A DNA stretch of 64,000 nt from Corallococcus coralloides DSM 2259 (GTDB taxonomy: Bacteria > Myxococcota > Myxococcia > Myxococcales > Myxococcaceae). Each line of letters starts with the position of its first letter. Within the stretch, counting starts at the first letter, position 1. The notes under the pieces are model-generated. The model saw only the letters and a list, made by a program, of their open reading frames with translations, had not been told where the DNA came from and did no database searches. The position numbers and the translations under genes are program-made. Positions 25,886-35,220 of this stretch are shown here, piece by piece. The stretch spans positions 6,918,328-6,982,327 of the forward strand of contig NC_017030.1 of NCBI RefSeq assembly GCF_000255295.1, read 5' to 3'.

Positions 25886-27253
25886 ATGCACTATCTCTTC
25901 GTCCTCCTGGCGCTCGGAGCGCTGCTCATCGTCCATGAGCTGGGGCACCTGGTGGCCGCGCGCCTGTTGGGCGTGCGGGTGCCGCGCTTCACCGTGGGCT
26001 TCGGGCCGCCGCTCTTGTCGTTCCGGCTGGGCGGGACGCAGTTCGTGCTGGGCGCGGTGCCGCTGGGCGCGTCCGCGAACCTGCAGGGGATGAACCCGCA
26101 CCGCTCCGCGGAGGAGGACACGTCCGGGTTCGGCACGCTGGGGCCGCTCAAGCGGATGGCCATCATCCTCGCGGGGCCGCTGGCGAACTACGCGGTCGCG
26201 CTGGGGCTCCTGTTCGCGCTGTATTCGTCGGGGACGCACGTGGTGGTGCCGCTGACGGTGGGCACGGTGCTGCCGGGCTCGGAGGCCGCGCGGGCGCAGC
26301 TGTTGCCAGGGGACAAGCTGGTCGCCGTGGCCGGCAAGCCGCTGGAGAGCTGGTCGGACTTCGTCGCGCGGGTGGCGGACGGCGTGGGCGGGCCGCTGGA
26401 GCTTTCGGTGGAGCGCCACGGCGAGCCGCGCAAGGTGACGGTGCGACCCCGGGCGGATGAGCGCGGCGCGGGGCGCATTGGCGTGAGCCAGCAGTACGTG
26501 TTCCGCACGCACGCCCCTGGCGAGGCGTTCACCCAGTCGCTGGTGCACACCGGACGCGTGGCGTCCGAGGCGCTGTCCACGCTGGTGGCGATGGTGCGCG
26601 GGCCGGAGGTCGCGGGCAAGGCCGGGCCGGGCGCGCTGATGCGCCAGGAGTCGTCCGACGTCGCGTCGTCCACCGCGTCCGGCGCGGATGCGCTGGTGCG
26701 CGCGTTGGTGGCGGCCTCCGTGGCGCTGGCGATGCTGACGATGGTGCCGGTGCCGGGACTGGATGGCGGCCGGGTGCTGCTGCTCGCCATCGAGGCGGTG
26801 AGCGGACGGCGCATTCCTCCGCGCGTGGAGACGGTGGCGCAGACGGCCGGGTTCCTCTTCCTGTCCATTGGCATCGTGGCCACGGCGGGCGCGGAGATCC
26901 GCCGCGCGCTGCCCTCGCGAGAGGAGCCACCCGCGGGAGTGAAGCCCCCCTCTGCCGCGCCCGTCGCCGCGCCCGCGCCCGTCGTGCTGGATGCGGGCGT
27001 CGTCGCGGTGACGAGCCCCGCGCCGGTGGCGCCAAAGCCGGCGGCCGTGGCCCCGGTGATTCCGGATGCCGGGACGCTCGCGGCCGTGAAGCCGGATGCG
27101 GGCACGGCCTTGTCCGCGGCCGTGAAGCCGGATGCGGGCACGGTGTCCGTCGCCGCGCGGCCGGATGCGGGGACGTCCGTGTCCGCCGTCGCGCCTCTGG
27201 ACGCGGGGACGCCCGTGCAGCCGGCTCGCGTCGTGACGCCTTCGCCTCCCTGA
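25886..27253 (+). CDS. site-2 protease family (RseP-like) membrane metalloprotease with DAGT-repeat tail
   Basis: A 455-residue polytopic protease. Zinc ligands are HELGH (17-21) in the first membrane helix and the aspartate of GLDGG (292-295) in a later one. One PDZ-like domain lies between (about 125-200, LLPGDKLVAVAGKPL). Family members cut transmembrane segments of signalling proteins. The C-terminal 110 residues are an Ala/Pro-rich tail with repeated PDAGT (IPDAGT, VKPDAGT twice, RPDAGT, PLDAGT), not found in standard RseP. A second, more canonical RseP is encoded at 38739-40370, so this is a paralogue of uncertain substrate. Confidence 0.85.
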   Translation: MHYLFVLLALGALLIVHELGHLVAARLLGVRVPRFTVGFGPPLLSFRLGGTQFVLGAVPLGASANLQGMNPHRSAEEDTSGFGTLGPLKRMAIILAGPLANYAVALGLLFALYSSGTHVVVPLTVGTVLPGSEAARAQLLPGDKLVAVAGKPLESWSDFVARVADGVGGPLELSVERHGEPRKVTVRPRADERGAGRIGVSQQYVFRTHAPGEAFTQSLVHTGRVASEALSTLVAMVRGPEVAGKAGPGALMRQESSDVASSTASGADALVRALVAASVALAMLTMVPVPGLDGGRVLLLAIEAVSGRRIPPRVETVAQTAGFLFLSIGIVATAGAEIRRALPSREEPPAGVKPPSAAPVAAPAPVVLDAGVVAVTSPAPVAPKPAAVAPVIPDAGTLAAVKPDAGTALSAAVKPDAGTVSVAARPDAGTSVSAVAPLDAGTPVQPARVVTPSPP

Positions 27254-27416
27254 GGCGTCCGCCCGCCTGCTCCACTGGCTTCCCTCCTGGGAGCGGAGCC
27301 TCTGTTGGATGGCAGGTGCCGCACGGTTGCCATCCACCTCGGTGATTGCACGGCCGCGTGGGCGCCAATAGAAGCCCAAGGCTTCCTCCACCTCGCGCTG
27401 CCCTTCAGAGATCCGC

Positions 27417-30400
27417 ATGCTCCAGCCCCCGTCCCCCGTCATTCCCCCTTCCGAGGAGCGCCACTTCGCGGGCGGCGGTGAGATGGGTGAGCTGGTCCGC
27501 TCGATGGACTGGTCCCGCACGCCGCTGGGCCCATCCCGCGACTGGCCCGTCAGTCTGAAGACGATGGTGGGCGTCGTCCTCCACAACCGGTTCCCCATGC
27601 TCATGTGGTGGGGCCCGGAGATGATCCAGGTCTACAACGACGCGTACCGCCCGGTGCTGGGCCTCAAGCACCCCGGCTCCCTGGGCGCGCCGGGCGAGAA
27701 GGTCTGGTCGGAGATCTGGGACGTCGTGGGCCCCATGGCCCTGGGCGTGCGCAACGGGGGGCCCGCCACCTGGAGCGAGAACCTGGCGCTGTTCCTCAAC
27801 AGCCGGGGCTTCGTCGAGGAGACGTTCCACACGTTCTCGTACAGCCCCATCCCCGATGAGAAGGGCGGCGTGGGCGGCGTGCTCGTCACCGTGCGGGAGA
27901 CGACGCCGGAGGTGCAGCTCGACCGGCAGCTGCGCATGCTGCGCGACATGGCGGCCCGCTCCGCCGACGCGAAGTCCCCGGAGCAGGCGTGCCACACCAG
28001 CCTGGACGTGCTCGCGGGCAACGACCTGGACCTGCCGTTCTGCCTGCTCTACCTGCTGGACGCGAGCGGCGACACCGCGCGCCTCGCGGGCAGCAGCCGG
28101 CTGCCCGACACCGTCCTGGCCACGCTGCCCGCGCAGCAGTCCCTCTCCGCCGGGTCCGGCACTGACTGGCCCTTCGCCGAGGCCGTGCGCACCGGAGAGG
28201 ACGTCGTCGTGAAGGACCTGGGGCAGCGCCTCCACGGCCTGCCCGGAGGCCGCTGGAACACGCCGCCGTCGCTCGCCGTGGTGCGCGCCCTGACGCGGCC
28301 CGGACAGTCGCGGCCGTCCGGCTTCCTCGTGGGCGGCGTCAGTCCCCGGCGGCTGCTCGACGCGAGCTACCACGCCTTCTTCCAGGCCACCGCGGAGCAG
28401 GTCGCCGCGTCGGTCGCCAACGCGCGCGCCTATCAGGAGGAGCGTCAGCGCGCGGAGGAGCTCGCCGCGCTGGACCGCGCGAAGACGGCCTTCTTCAGCA
28501 ACATCAGCCACGAGCTGCGCACGCCGCTCACGCTGCTGCTGGGGCCCACCGAGGACGCGCTCGCCAGCCCCGAGCGCACGCTCCAGGGCGACTCGCTGGA
28601 GACGGTGCACCGCAACGCCGTGCGCCTGCGCAAGCTGGTCAACACGCTGCTGGACTTCGCGCGCATCGAGGCCGGGCGCGTGCGCGCCGCCTACGAGCCC
28701 ACCGACCTGGCCGCCCTCACCGCGGGGCTCGCCAGCGCCTTCCGCTCCGCCATCGAGCGCGCGGGCCTGGTGCTCGACGTGGCCTGCCCGCCCCTGCCGG
28801 AGCCGGCCTGGGTGGACCACGAGATGTGGGAGAAGATCGTCCTCAACCTCGTCTCCAACGCGCTGAAGTTCACCTTCACCGGCACCATCACCGTGGCGCA
28901 GGCGCTGAGGGACGGGCGCATCGAGCTGCGCGTCACCGACACCGGCACCGGCATCCCCGCGCACGAGCTGCCCCGCCTCTTCGAGCGCTTCCACCGCGTC
29001 CACGGCGCCCGCGCGCGCTCCCATGAAGGCTCCGGCATCGGCCTGGCGCTGGTGCACGATCTGGTGCGGCTGCACGGCGGCACCCTCACCGTCCAGAGCG
29101 AGCTGGACCGCGGCACCACCTTCACCGTGCGCATCCCCACGGGCTTCGCGCACCTGCCGCCGGAGCACGTGACGTCCGCGAAGAGCCAGCGCTCGCTGCC
29201 CGCGGGCGCGGACCCCTACGTGCGCGACGCCCTGGGCTGGCTGACGGACGTGTCGCCCTCGCCAGCGGAGGACGGCGGAGCGTCCCCGGCCATCGACCCG
29301 GCCTCGCTGGGGATGGAGGAGCGCGGGCGCGTGCTGCTCGCGGACGACAACGCGGACATGCGCGAGTACGTGGGGCGGCTGCTGGGCGCGCACTGGACGG
29401 TGGAGGCGGTGGCGGACGGCGAGGCCGCGCTCCAGGCCGCGCTCGCCCGGCCCCCGGACCTCATCCTGTCCGACGTGATGATGCCCGGGATGGACGGCTT
29501 CGCGCTGCTCCAGGCCCTGCGCGCCGACGAGCGCACCCGCACGGTGCCCGTCATCCTGCTGTCCGCCCGCGCGGGCGAGGAGGCCCAGGAGGAGGGGCTC
29601 ACCGCGGGCGCGGACGACTACCTGGTGAAGCCCTTCTCCACGCGCGACCTGCTCGCGCGCGTCTCCGCGCAGCTCACCCGTTCCCGCCTGCGCAAGCTGG
29701 AGGCCGCGCACGGTGAGCGGCTGGCGCGCATCTTCCAGCACGCGCCCGTGGGCATCGCCATCCTGCGCGGCCCGGAGCACGTCTACGAGTTCGCCAACGA
29801 GAACTACCTCAAGCTCATCGCGAACCGCCACGTGACGGGCAAGAGCATCCGCGAAGCCCTGCCGGACCTGGCGCACCAGGGCGTCTACGAATTGCTGGAC
29901 AGCGTCTACACCACGGGCGAGCCGCACATCGGCCGCTCCCTGCGCGTCGTCTTCAACGACGGCCCCAACCAGTCCGCGCGCGAGGTGTTCTTCGACTTCG
30001 TCTACCAGCCCATGCTCGATGCGAAGGGCCAGGTGGAGTCCATCATCGTGGTCGCCTTCGACGTGACGGAGCTGGCCACCGCGCGCCGCGAGGCGGAGTC
30101 CGCCAACCGCGCGAAGGACGAGTTCCTCGCGATGCTCGGCCACGAGCTGCGCAACCCCCTGGCCCCCATCCTCACCGCGCTCCAGCTGATGCGCCTGAGG
30201 GGTGAAACAGCGGCGGAGCGCGAGCGGACGCTCATCGAGCGGCAGGTGACGCACCTGGTGCGCATGGTGGACGACCTCTTGGACGTCAGCCGCGTCACCC
30301 GGGGCAAGGTCACCCTCAAGCGCGAGCGCGTCACGCTCACCGACGTGGTGGCCAAGGCCATCGAGCAGATCAGCCCGCTCATCGACCAGCGCCAGCACAC

Positions 30401-31217
30401 GCTGGAGGTGGACCTGCCGGACCGCGGCATGGACCTGCACGGCGACCCCACGCGCCTGGCGCAGGTGTTCGCCAACCTGCTCACCAACGCCGCCAAGTAC
30501 ACGGAGCCCGGCGGCTTCCTGGCCGTGACGGGCACGCGCGAAGGCCGGGAGCTGGTCCTCAGCGTGCGCGACACCGGCGCGGGCATCGCGCCGGAGATGC
30601 TGCCGCGCGTGTTCGACCTCTTCGTCCAGGAGCATCAGGCCCTGGACCGCTCCCAGGGCGGCCTGGGGCTGGGGCTCGCCATCGCGCGCAGCCTGGTGAC
30701 GCTGCACGAAGGCGCCATCAGCGCGCACAGCGCGGGCCGGGGCCGCGGCAGCACCTTCACCGTGCGCCTGCCCGCGCTGGAGGCGGAAGCGCCCCCTTCG
30801 CTGCCCACGCCGCAGCCCGGTGCGCTCATCCCCCAGGAGCCCGTCTCCGTGAGCGCGCGCGTGCTCATCGTGGACGACAACCGGGACGCGGCGGACGTGC
30901 TGTCCGAGTCCCTGGAGTTCCTGGGCTGCACGACGCGCGTGGCCTACGACGGCCCCAGCGGCCTGGAGGCGGCGAAGGAGTTCCGCCCCGAAATCGCGCT
31001 CCTGGACATCGGCCTGCCGGTGATGGACGGCTACGAGCTGGCCCGGCTGCTGCGCCAGCAGGAGGAGCCCCGCCCCCTCAAGCTGGTGGCGGTGACGGGG
31101 TACGGCCAGGAGTCCGACCGCCAGCGCTCCAAGGCCGCGGGCTTCGACGCGCACCTGGTGAAGCCGCTTCACTTCGAGACGCTGGAGGCGCTGCTCAAGG
31201 ACCTGACGGGCGCCTGA
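27417..31217 (+). CDS. large hybrid histidine kinase (PAS-GAF-HK-REC-PAS-HK-REC)
   Basis: A 1266-residue soluble two-component protein with two complete kinase modules. Order: PAS (about 30-150, VVLHNRFPMLMWWGPEM), GAF-like (about 170-335), HisKA with SHELRTP (His365), HATPase with NLVSNALKF, DTGTGIP and GSGIGLAL, receiver 1 (about 638-760, LADDNADM, phospho-Asp in LILSDVMMPGMDG), PAS 2 (about 775-890), a second HisKA with GHELRNP (His909), a second HATPase (NLLTNAAKY, DTGAGI, GLGLGLAI), and receiver 2 (about 1148-1265, VDDNRDAADV, LLDIGLPVMDG). No membrane segment, so it senses a cytoplasmic cue. No output domain; it probably relays phosphate to an unlinked protein. Confidence 0.93.
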   Translation: MLQPPSPVIPPSEERHFAGGGEMGELVRSMDWSRTPLGPSRDWPVSLKTMVGVVLHNRFPMLMWWGPEMIQVYNDAYRPVLGLKHPGSLGAPGEKVWSEIWDVVGPMALGVRNGGPATWSENLALFLNSRGFVEETFHTFSYSPIPDEKGGVGGVLVTVRETTPEVQLDRQLRMLRDMAARSADAKSPEQACHTSLDVLAGNDLDLPFCLLYLLDASGDTARLAGSSRLPDTVLATLPAQQSLSAGSGTDWPFAEAVRTGEDVVVKDLGQRLHGLPGGRWNTPPSLAVVRALTRPGQSRPSGFLVGGVSPRRLLDASYHAFFQATAEQVAASVANARAYQEERQRAEELAALDRAKTAFFSNISHELRTPLTLLLGPTEDALASPERTLQGDSLETVHRNAVRLRKLVNTLLDFARIEAGRVRAAYEPTDLAALTAGLASAFRSAIERAGLVLDVACPPLPEPAWVDHEMWEKIVLNLVSNALKFTFTGTITVAQALRDGRIELRVTDTGTGIPAHELPRLFERFHRVHGARARSHEGSGIGLALVHDLVRLHGGTLTVQSELDRGTTFTVRIPTGFAHLPPEHVTSAKSQRSLPAGADPYVRDALGWLTDVSPSPAEDGGASPAIDPASLGMEERGRVLLADDNADMREYVGRLLGAHWTVEAVADGEAALQAALARPPDLILSDVMMPGMDGFALLQALRADERTRTVPVILLSARAGEEAQEEGLTAGADDYLVKPFSTRDLLARVSAQLTRSRLRKLEAAHGERLARIFQHAPVGIAILRGPEHVYEFANENYLKLIANRHVTGKSIREALPDLAHQGVYELLDSVYTTGEPHIGRSLRVVFNDGPNQSAREVFFDFVYQPMLDAKGQVESIIVVAFDVTELATARREAESANRAKDEFLAMLGHELRNPLAPILTALQLMRLRGETAAERERTLIERQVTHLVRMVDDLLDVSRVTRGKVTLKRERVTLTDVVAKAIEQISPLIDQRQHTLEVDLPDRGMDLHGDPTRLAQVFANLLTNAAKYTEPGGFLAVTGTREGRELVLSVRDTGAGIAPEMLPRVFDLFVQEHQALDRSQGGLGLGLAIARSLVTLHEGAISAHSAGRGRGSTFTVRLPALEAEAPPSLPTPQPGALIPQEPVSVSARVLIVDDNRDAADVLSESLEFLGCTTRVAYDGPSGLEAAKEFRPEIALLDIGLPVMDGYELARLLRQQEEPRPLKLVAVTGYGQESDRQRSKAAGFDAHLVKPLHFETLEALLKDLTGA

Positions 31218-31286
31218 GGGGCAGGCCGCCCGTCGTCCAGGGGACGTCCGGCCCCACGAAGCCGGGCCGGGCGGCCGCCAAGGCCT

Positions 31287-31292
31287 TATGCT
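31287..31292 (+). promoter_or_regulatory. putative -10 box deciding the start of the next gene
   Basis: TATGCT ends 10 bases before the ATG at 31303. The alternative in-frame ATG at 31288 lies inside this hexamer, which argues for 31303 as the start. Confidence 0.35.
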
Positions 31293-31302
31293 CCGGCCCC
31301 AC

Positions 31303-31983
31303 ATGCCCACGCCTTCCGCGACCTCCGCCTCCGTGGCGGACGGTGGACTCTTCTGCGAGCTGTACTGGGGCACCTCCCTGGCGGAGGCCTGGAGCTATGG
31401 CCCGGAGCTGGGCCAGGTCCACGCCGCGCCCGACGAGACGGCCCCCCTGCCCCTCTACGGCTTCACGCTGCCGGAGGAGCCCTTCCTCCTCGCCGAGCGC
31501 ACCGCGAAGGGCTGGCGCATCCACGTGCCGCCGTCCGCCCGCGTGGAGAAGCGCCTCAAGGGCGACGACTTCCAACCGGTGGGCCCCGACGAGCTGACAG
31601 GTGCGCCGGGCCGCACGGCGGTGGAGCTGCACGAGGGCATGACGCTGCGCCTCGTGGAGGGCGAGCTGAACCTGCTGGTGCAGCCGTCGGTGGTGAAGGA
31701 GCGCGCGGGGCGCTTCCTCTTGAAGGACGTGGCCTGGATCATCACGGTGGCCATCCTCTTCCTGAGCGCGCCCGTCGCCTTCCTCGTCATGGGGCCGGAT
31801 CCGGCGCGCATGGCCGCGAACAACGCGCGAGCGCTGCAGGTGGCCCACGAGAAGGAGGAGGCGCGGCGCAAGGCCATGGGCCTGGACCAGCCGCTCAAGC
31901 CGCTGACGGAGGCCGAGCGCGCCACGCAGAAGCAGGACGGCGGCGCGCGCGTCACCGTCCCGGCGAGCTTCGGCGTGCACTAG
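31303..31983 (+). CDS. hypothetical protein with one C-terminal membrane segment
   Basis: A 226-residue protein (231 if the ATG at 31288 is used). Residues about 15-130 form a beta-rich cytoplasmic domain (LFCELYWGTSLAEAWSYGP, LYGFTLPEEPFLLAER, LHEGMTLRLVEGELNLLVQ), vaguely like the FHA-related N-terminal domains of some myxobacterial envelope proteins. One transmembrane helix follows (about 143-165, WIITVAILFLSAPVAFLVMG), then a charged tail. No family assigned. A small GC-rich inverted repeat separates it from the kinase gene upstream. Confidence 0.6.
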   Translation: MPTPSATSASVADGGLFCELYWGTSLAEAWSYGPELGQVHAAPDETAPLPLYGFTLPEEPFLLAERTAKGWRIHVPPSARVEKRLKGDDFQPVGPDELTGAPGRTAVELHEGMTLRLVEGELNLLVQPSVVKERAGRFLLKDVAWIITVAILFLSAPVAFLVMGPDPARMAANNARALQVAHEKEEARRKAMGLDQPLKPLTEAERATQKQDGGARVTVPASFGVH

Positions 31984-31993
31984 GGCGCCGGGC

Positions 31994-32656
31994 TCAGGGC
32001 CCCAGGCCCACCCAGACCTCGCCGTCCTCGAAGAACTCCTTCTTCCAGATGGGCACGTCCTGCTTGAGCCGCTCGATGGCGTACTCACAGCCCAGGAAGG
32101 CCTCCTTGCGGTGCGCGGAGGCCGCGGCGATGACGACGGCCAGCTCGCCCGGCACCAGGGTGCCCACGCGGTGCACGATGGCCAGCCGCGTCCCGGGCCA
32201 CGTCCGCGCCACCTCGTCGCCAATCTCCGTGAGCTTCGCCTCCGCCATGGGCGCGTAGGCCTCGTACTCCAGCCGCAGCACGCGCCGGCCCTTCGTCTGG
32301 TCGCGCACGGCGCCGGAGAACGTCACCAGCCCGCCCGCCCCTTCCGAGGCCACCGCCTCCACGACCTCCGACAGCTGGAGCGGCCGGCCCACCACGCGGA
32401 AGAGGCGCGGCGCCCCGCCGGCCACGGGCGGAATCAACGCCAGCTCCGCGTCCGGCGCCACCGGCGAGTCCAGCCCCACGAACTGCTGCTGCACTGCCAC
32501 GCGCAGGTGCGGCAACAGCGGCGCCAGCGGCGGGTGCTTCGCGGCGAGCAGCGCGAGCACGTCCGAGACGCGAGAGCCGGGCGGGACGTCCAGCGACTCG
32601 CGGGACAGCCCCGCGCGCTCGCGGGCCGCGGCGAAGTACAGCACGGTGACGGACAT
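31994..32656 (-). CDS. moaDE: MoaD-MoaE fused molybdopterin synthase
   Basis: A 220-residue fusion. Residues 1-81 are MoaD, the ubiquitin-like sulfur carrier, ending in VAGG (Gly80-Gly81). Residues about 84-220 are MoaE, with FSGAVRDQTKGR, LEYEAYAPMAEAKL, AIVHRVGTLVPGE and the catalytic lysine region VPIWKKEFFEDG. The synthase inserts two sulfurs into precursor Z to make molybdopterin. MoaD needs a free C-terminal Gly-Gly to carry the thiocarboxylate, so this fusion should be cut after Gly81, as reported for mycobacterial MoaX. SD AGGAGG precedes the ATG. No other moa genes are in the window. Confidence 0.92.
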   Translation of the reverse strand: MSVTVLYFAAARERAGLSRESLDVPPGSRVSDVLALLAAKHPPLAPLLPHLRVAVQQQFVGLDSPVAPDAELALIPPVAGGAPRLFRVVGRPLQLSEVVEAVASEGAGGLVTFSGAVRDQTKGRRVLRLEYEAYAPMAEAKLTEIGDEVARTWPGTRLAIVHRVGTLVPGELAVVIAAASAHRKEAFLGCEYAIERLKQDVPIWKKEFFEDGEVWVGLGP

Positions 32657-32680
32657 GGCCTGCCTCCTGCTGGCGTGTCC

Positions 32681-34489
32681 CTAGCGCTCGCGCAGCACGA
32701 CGCGGCCCTGGAGCCGCCCGCCGCCGTCCACCGGGGAGAAGTCGAGGAACCCGTACTCGAAGGGAGTGAACTTCTCCAGGAGCGCCGTCACGAAGAGCTG
32801 GCTCGCCAGGAGCTTCCCCGTTCCGACACCCGGCACCGAGCGCACCTCGGCGAGGTCCGCGCGCAGCCGCCCCATGTCCACCATCAGCGACAGGTGGCCC
32901 GGCCCGAACGCCTCCGCGCCGAAGCGCGTGCGCAGCGTGGCGCCCACGTCTCCCAGCTCGCGGCCGGAGAGCACCTCGCCGGCCTCCAGCGTGGCGCGCT
33001 CCGGGGTGAGCGAGAGCGTCACCGGCTGCTCCATGAGCCGCGTGCGGAAGCGCGTGGTGTTGCCCTGCGCCTCCTTCTGGAAGACGAGCCCGTTGTCCTG
33101 CAGCTGCTTCTGGATGAGCTGCTGCACCGGCTGCACGGACGCAAGGCCCGCCTCCATCACCACCGTGCCCTTGGGCGCGGGGCGCTGCTCCTGGATGAAG
33201 CCGCGGAAGAAGGCCGCCGCGTCGAAGTAGACGAGCATCGCCACGTCCCCGCGCAGCGCCTTCAGGAGCGGCTCCGCGTCCAGCCCCTGCGCGCGCCAGC
33301 GCTCCAGCGTCCGCTGCCGCCGGGGTGACTCCGGCGAGCCGAACACCAGCCGCGCCAGCTCCTCCGGAGGCACCGACAGCTGCGCCGCCGCCACCGGCCC
33401 CACCGCCGCGCGCCCGAGCAGCTGCGACGCCGGTCCCCGCGCGCCGCCCAGCAGCGGCCGGGACGAGGACAAAAAGCCGTCCAGCTCCGCCTGGTCCGCC
33501 TGCACCGCGAGCGCGCCGAAGAAGCCGCGCACCGGCATGTCCTCCTTCTCCGCCTCCGGCACCGGCGGCGCGGAGAAGAGGAACACGCTGCCATCGCGCA
33601 CCTTGCCGCGCAGCTCTCCCAGGAGCGCGTTCTCGGAGATGCCCGGCCCGGACAGCGCCTCCACCCTGCGGCGCACCTGCTCCACGTCCGGGGACTCCGC
33701 CAGCGCCAGCGCCTTCACCGGCTCCCCGGGCTCCGGCGCGTCCGGGGAATCCGGCACCGCCAGGTACACGTAGCCCCGGTCCGCGAAGAGCAGCATGGCG
33801 TTGCCGCCGTCCACCGGCTCCACGCGCGCGCTGCCGTCCTCGCGGGGAAGCACCCGGTGGCCGGCGTCGCGCAGCTCGCGCGCCACGGCCGCGAGCGCCG
33901 CCCGCGAATCCGTCACGCCCAGGAGCGCCACCACGCCGTCGAAGTCCGGCAGCAGGAAGAAGCCGAAGCCCTCCTCGGGATCCACCTCCGAGGGACCGGG
34001 CCGCAGGCTGCGCAGGAGCAGCGGCACGAGCGGCGTGTCCGCCAGCGTCTGGCGCACGTTGCCCTCGCCCACCAGGCGCCCGTAGAAGTCCACCAGCCCC
34101 TCCACGTTGCCGCGCAGGCGGGGCACCCACAGCACGGTCTGCGCATCCTCGGGGACCGCGCGGAGCACCGGGCGCGGCACCACGGTGAGCACCACCCGGG
34201 CCAGCTCCTTGTCCCCGTCCAGCGCCCGCACGGTGTAGCGGCCGGCGGTGGCCCAGGCGTGGCGGACGCCCGGCACCGTCTGGGGCGGCGTGCCGTCCCC
34301 GAAGTCCCAGGTGATGGAGGGCGCCTTCGGGGAGGTGGAACCGAAGACCTCCGGCACTCCCGCCTCCAGCGTGCGCTCCGGCCCCAGGTCCGCCCTCAGC
34401 CCCCGGCAGCCCGAGGCCCCCAGGCCCACGGCGGCCAGGAGGAGGAGGAATGGAAGCGAGGACGGGTGCGCGCGAGGTCGGGAGGCCAT
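32681..34489 (-). CDS. lipoprotein with PKD domain and large uncharacterised region
   Basis: A 602-residue lipoprotein (lipobox GASGC). The first 65 mature residues are a PKD domain: ITWDFGDGTPPQTVPGVRHAW is the diagnostic block, followed by AGRYTVRALDGD. The remaining about 490 residues have an alternating alpha/beta pattern (LWVPRLRGNVEGLVDFYGRL, GVVALLGVTDSRAALAAVA, YVYLAVPDS) that I cannot assign. The ATG at 34489 is chosen from the signal peptide. It is 11 bases downstream of the beta-barrel gene on the same strand, so it may be the third gene of that envelope operon. Confidence 0.75.
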   Translation of the reverse strand: MASRPRAHPSSLPFLLLLAAVGLGASGCRGLRADLGPERTLEAGVPEVFGSTSPKAPSITWDFGDGTPPQTVPGVRHAWATAGRYTVRALDGDKELARVVLTVVPRPVLRAVPEDAQTVLWVPRLRGNVEGLVDFYGRLVGEGNVRQTLADTPLVPLLLRSLRPGPSEVDPEEGFGFFLLPDFDGVVALLGVTDSRAALAAVARELRDAGHRVLPREDGSARVEPVDGGNAMLLFADRGYVYLAVPDSPDAPEPGEPVKALALAESPDVEQVRRRVEALSGPGISENALLGELRGKVRDGSVFLFSAPPVPEAEKEDMPVRGFFGALAVQADQAELDGFLSSSRPLLGGARGPASQLLGRAAVGPVAAAQLSVPPEELARLVFGSPESPRRQRTLERWRAQGLDAEPLLKALRGDVAMLVYFDAAAFFRGFIQEQRPAPKGTVVMEAGLASVQPVQQLIQKQLQDNGLVFQKEAQGNTTRFRTRLMEQPVTLSLTPERATLEAGEVLSGRELGDVGATLRTRFGAEAFGPGHLSLMVDMGRLRADLAEVRSVPGVGTGKLLASQLFVTALLEKFTPFEYGFLDFSPVDGGGRLQGRVVLRER

Positions 34490-34500
34490 GGGCCTTTCGG

Positions 34501-35220
34501 TTAGTAGTCCAACGCCAGACCGAACATCCAGCGCCGGCTGCCCAGGTTCAGGCCCTTGCCGCCGAAGTTGTTCACATCCGCATGCGTGTACTCGGCGAAG
34601 AGGTACGAGTGGTTCACGCCCAGGTCCGAGTCGAAGTCGCGCGCGAAGCGCGGCTCCAGCACGTCCAGGAGGAACGACACGCCGGCGGTGCCGCCCCAGC
34701 CCCACTTGCCGCCGCTGGCCTTGCTGCCCTCCACGACCTCCGTCTCGCTGCCCTTGGTCATCCACCACGGCGAGTAGATGAGCCCCAGCTTGGCGTACGG
34801 CACCAGCGGGATGCCCCAGCGGAAGGCCGCGTAGTCGAACTTGTAGAAGGCGTTGAACTGGATGGGCAGCACCTTCAGCGCCGCCTTGTCCGCCGCCGCC
34901 GAGCCGTCATCCAGCTTGGCGTCCGCGTACTTCTCCCCGTAGCCCAGGCCCAGGCCCAGGCCCGCCGTGCCGATGCCCTGGTAGAAGAAGCGCTGGAGCT
35001 CGCCCTCGACGAGCAGCAGCGACGCGTCACCGAAGGTGTCCTTGTACGGCGTCGCGCCGTTGAGGGCCTTCTCCGTGTCGATGCGCGGCTTGTAGCCGCC
35101 CGCGCGGAAGATGACCGCACCGGTGCGCGGAGAGCGCGTGGGGATGGTCACCTCCTGCGCCACCGCCGGTACCGCCAAGAGAAGCGCCGCGACTCCCAGG
35201 CCCACAGCCGTGCTGCTCAT
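34501..35220 (-). CDS. outer-membrane beta-barrel protein, MXAN_2562 family
   Basis: A 239-residue protein with a signal peptide (residues 1-21, cleavage after AVA) and alternating aromatic beta strands (FYQGIGTAGLGLGLGYG, IQFNAFYKFDYAAFRWGIP, YAKLGLIYSPWW, GWGGTAGVSFLLDVLEP), ending in an aromatic-rich strand WMFGLALDY, typical of an outer-membrane barrel. I recognise the pairing with the upstream gene as the myxobacterial MXAN_2561/MXAN_2562 families. The ATG overlaps the upstream stop as ATGA, so translation is probably coupled. Ligand and role unknown. Confidence 0.75.
   Translation of the reverse strand: MSSTAVGLGVAALLLAVPAVAQEVTIPTRSPRTGAVIFRAGGYKPRIDTEKALNGATPYKDTFGDASLLLVEGELQRFFYQGIGTAGLGLGLGYGEKYADAKLDDGSAAADKAALKVLPIQFNAFYKFDYAAFRWGIPLVPYAKLGLIYSPWWMTKGSETEVVEGSKASGGKWGWGGTAGVSFLLDVLEPRFARDFDSDLGVNHSYLFAEYTHADVNNFGGKGLNLGSRRWMFGLALDY

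Noticed and set aside
27405..31373. A 1322-codon open frame antisense to the hybrid kinase
   Set aside because: Its protein is a low-complexity mix of His, Arg, Gly and Val without domains, the usual shadow of a GC-rich gene; the opposite strand encodes clear kinase motifs.
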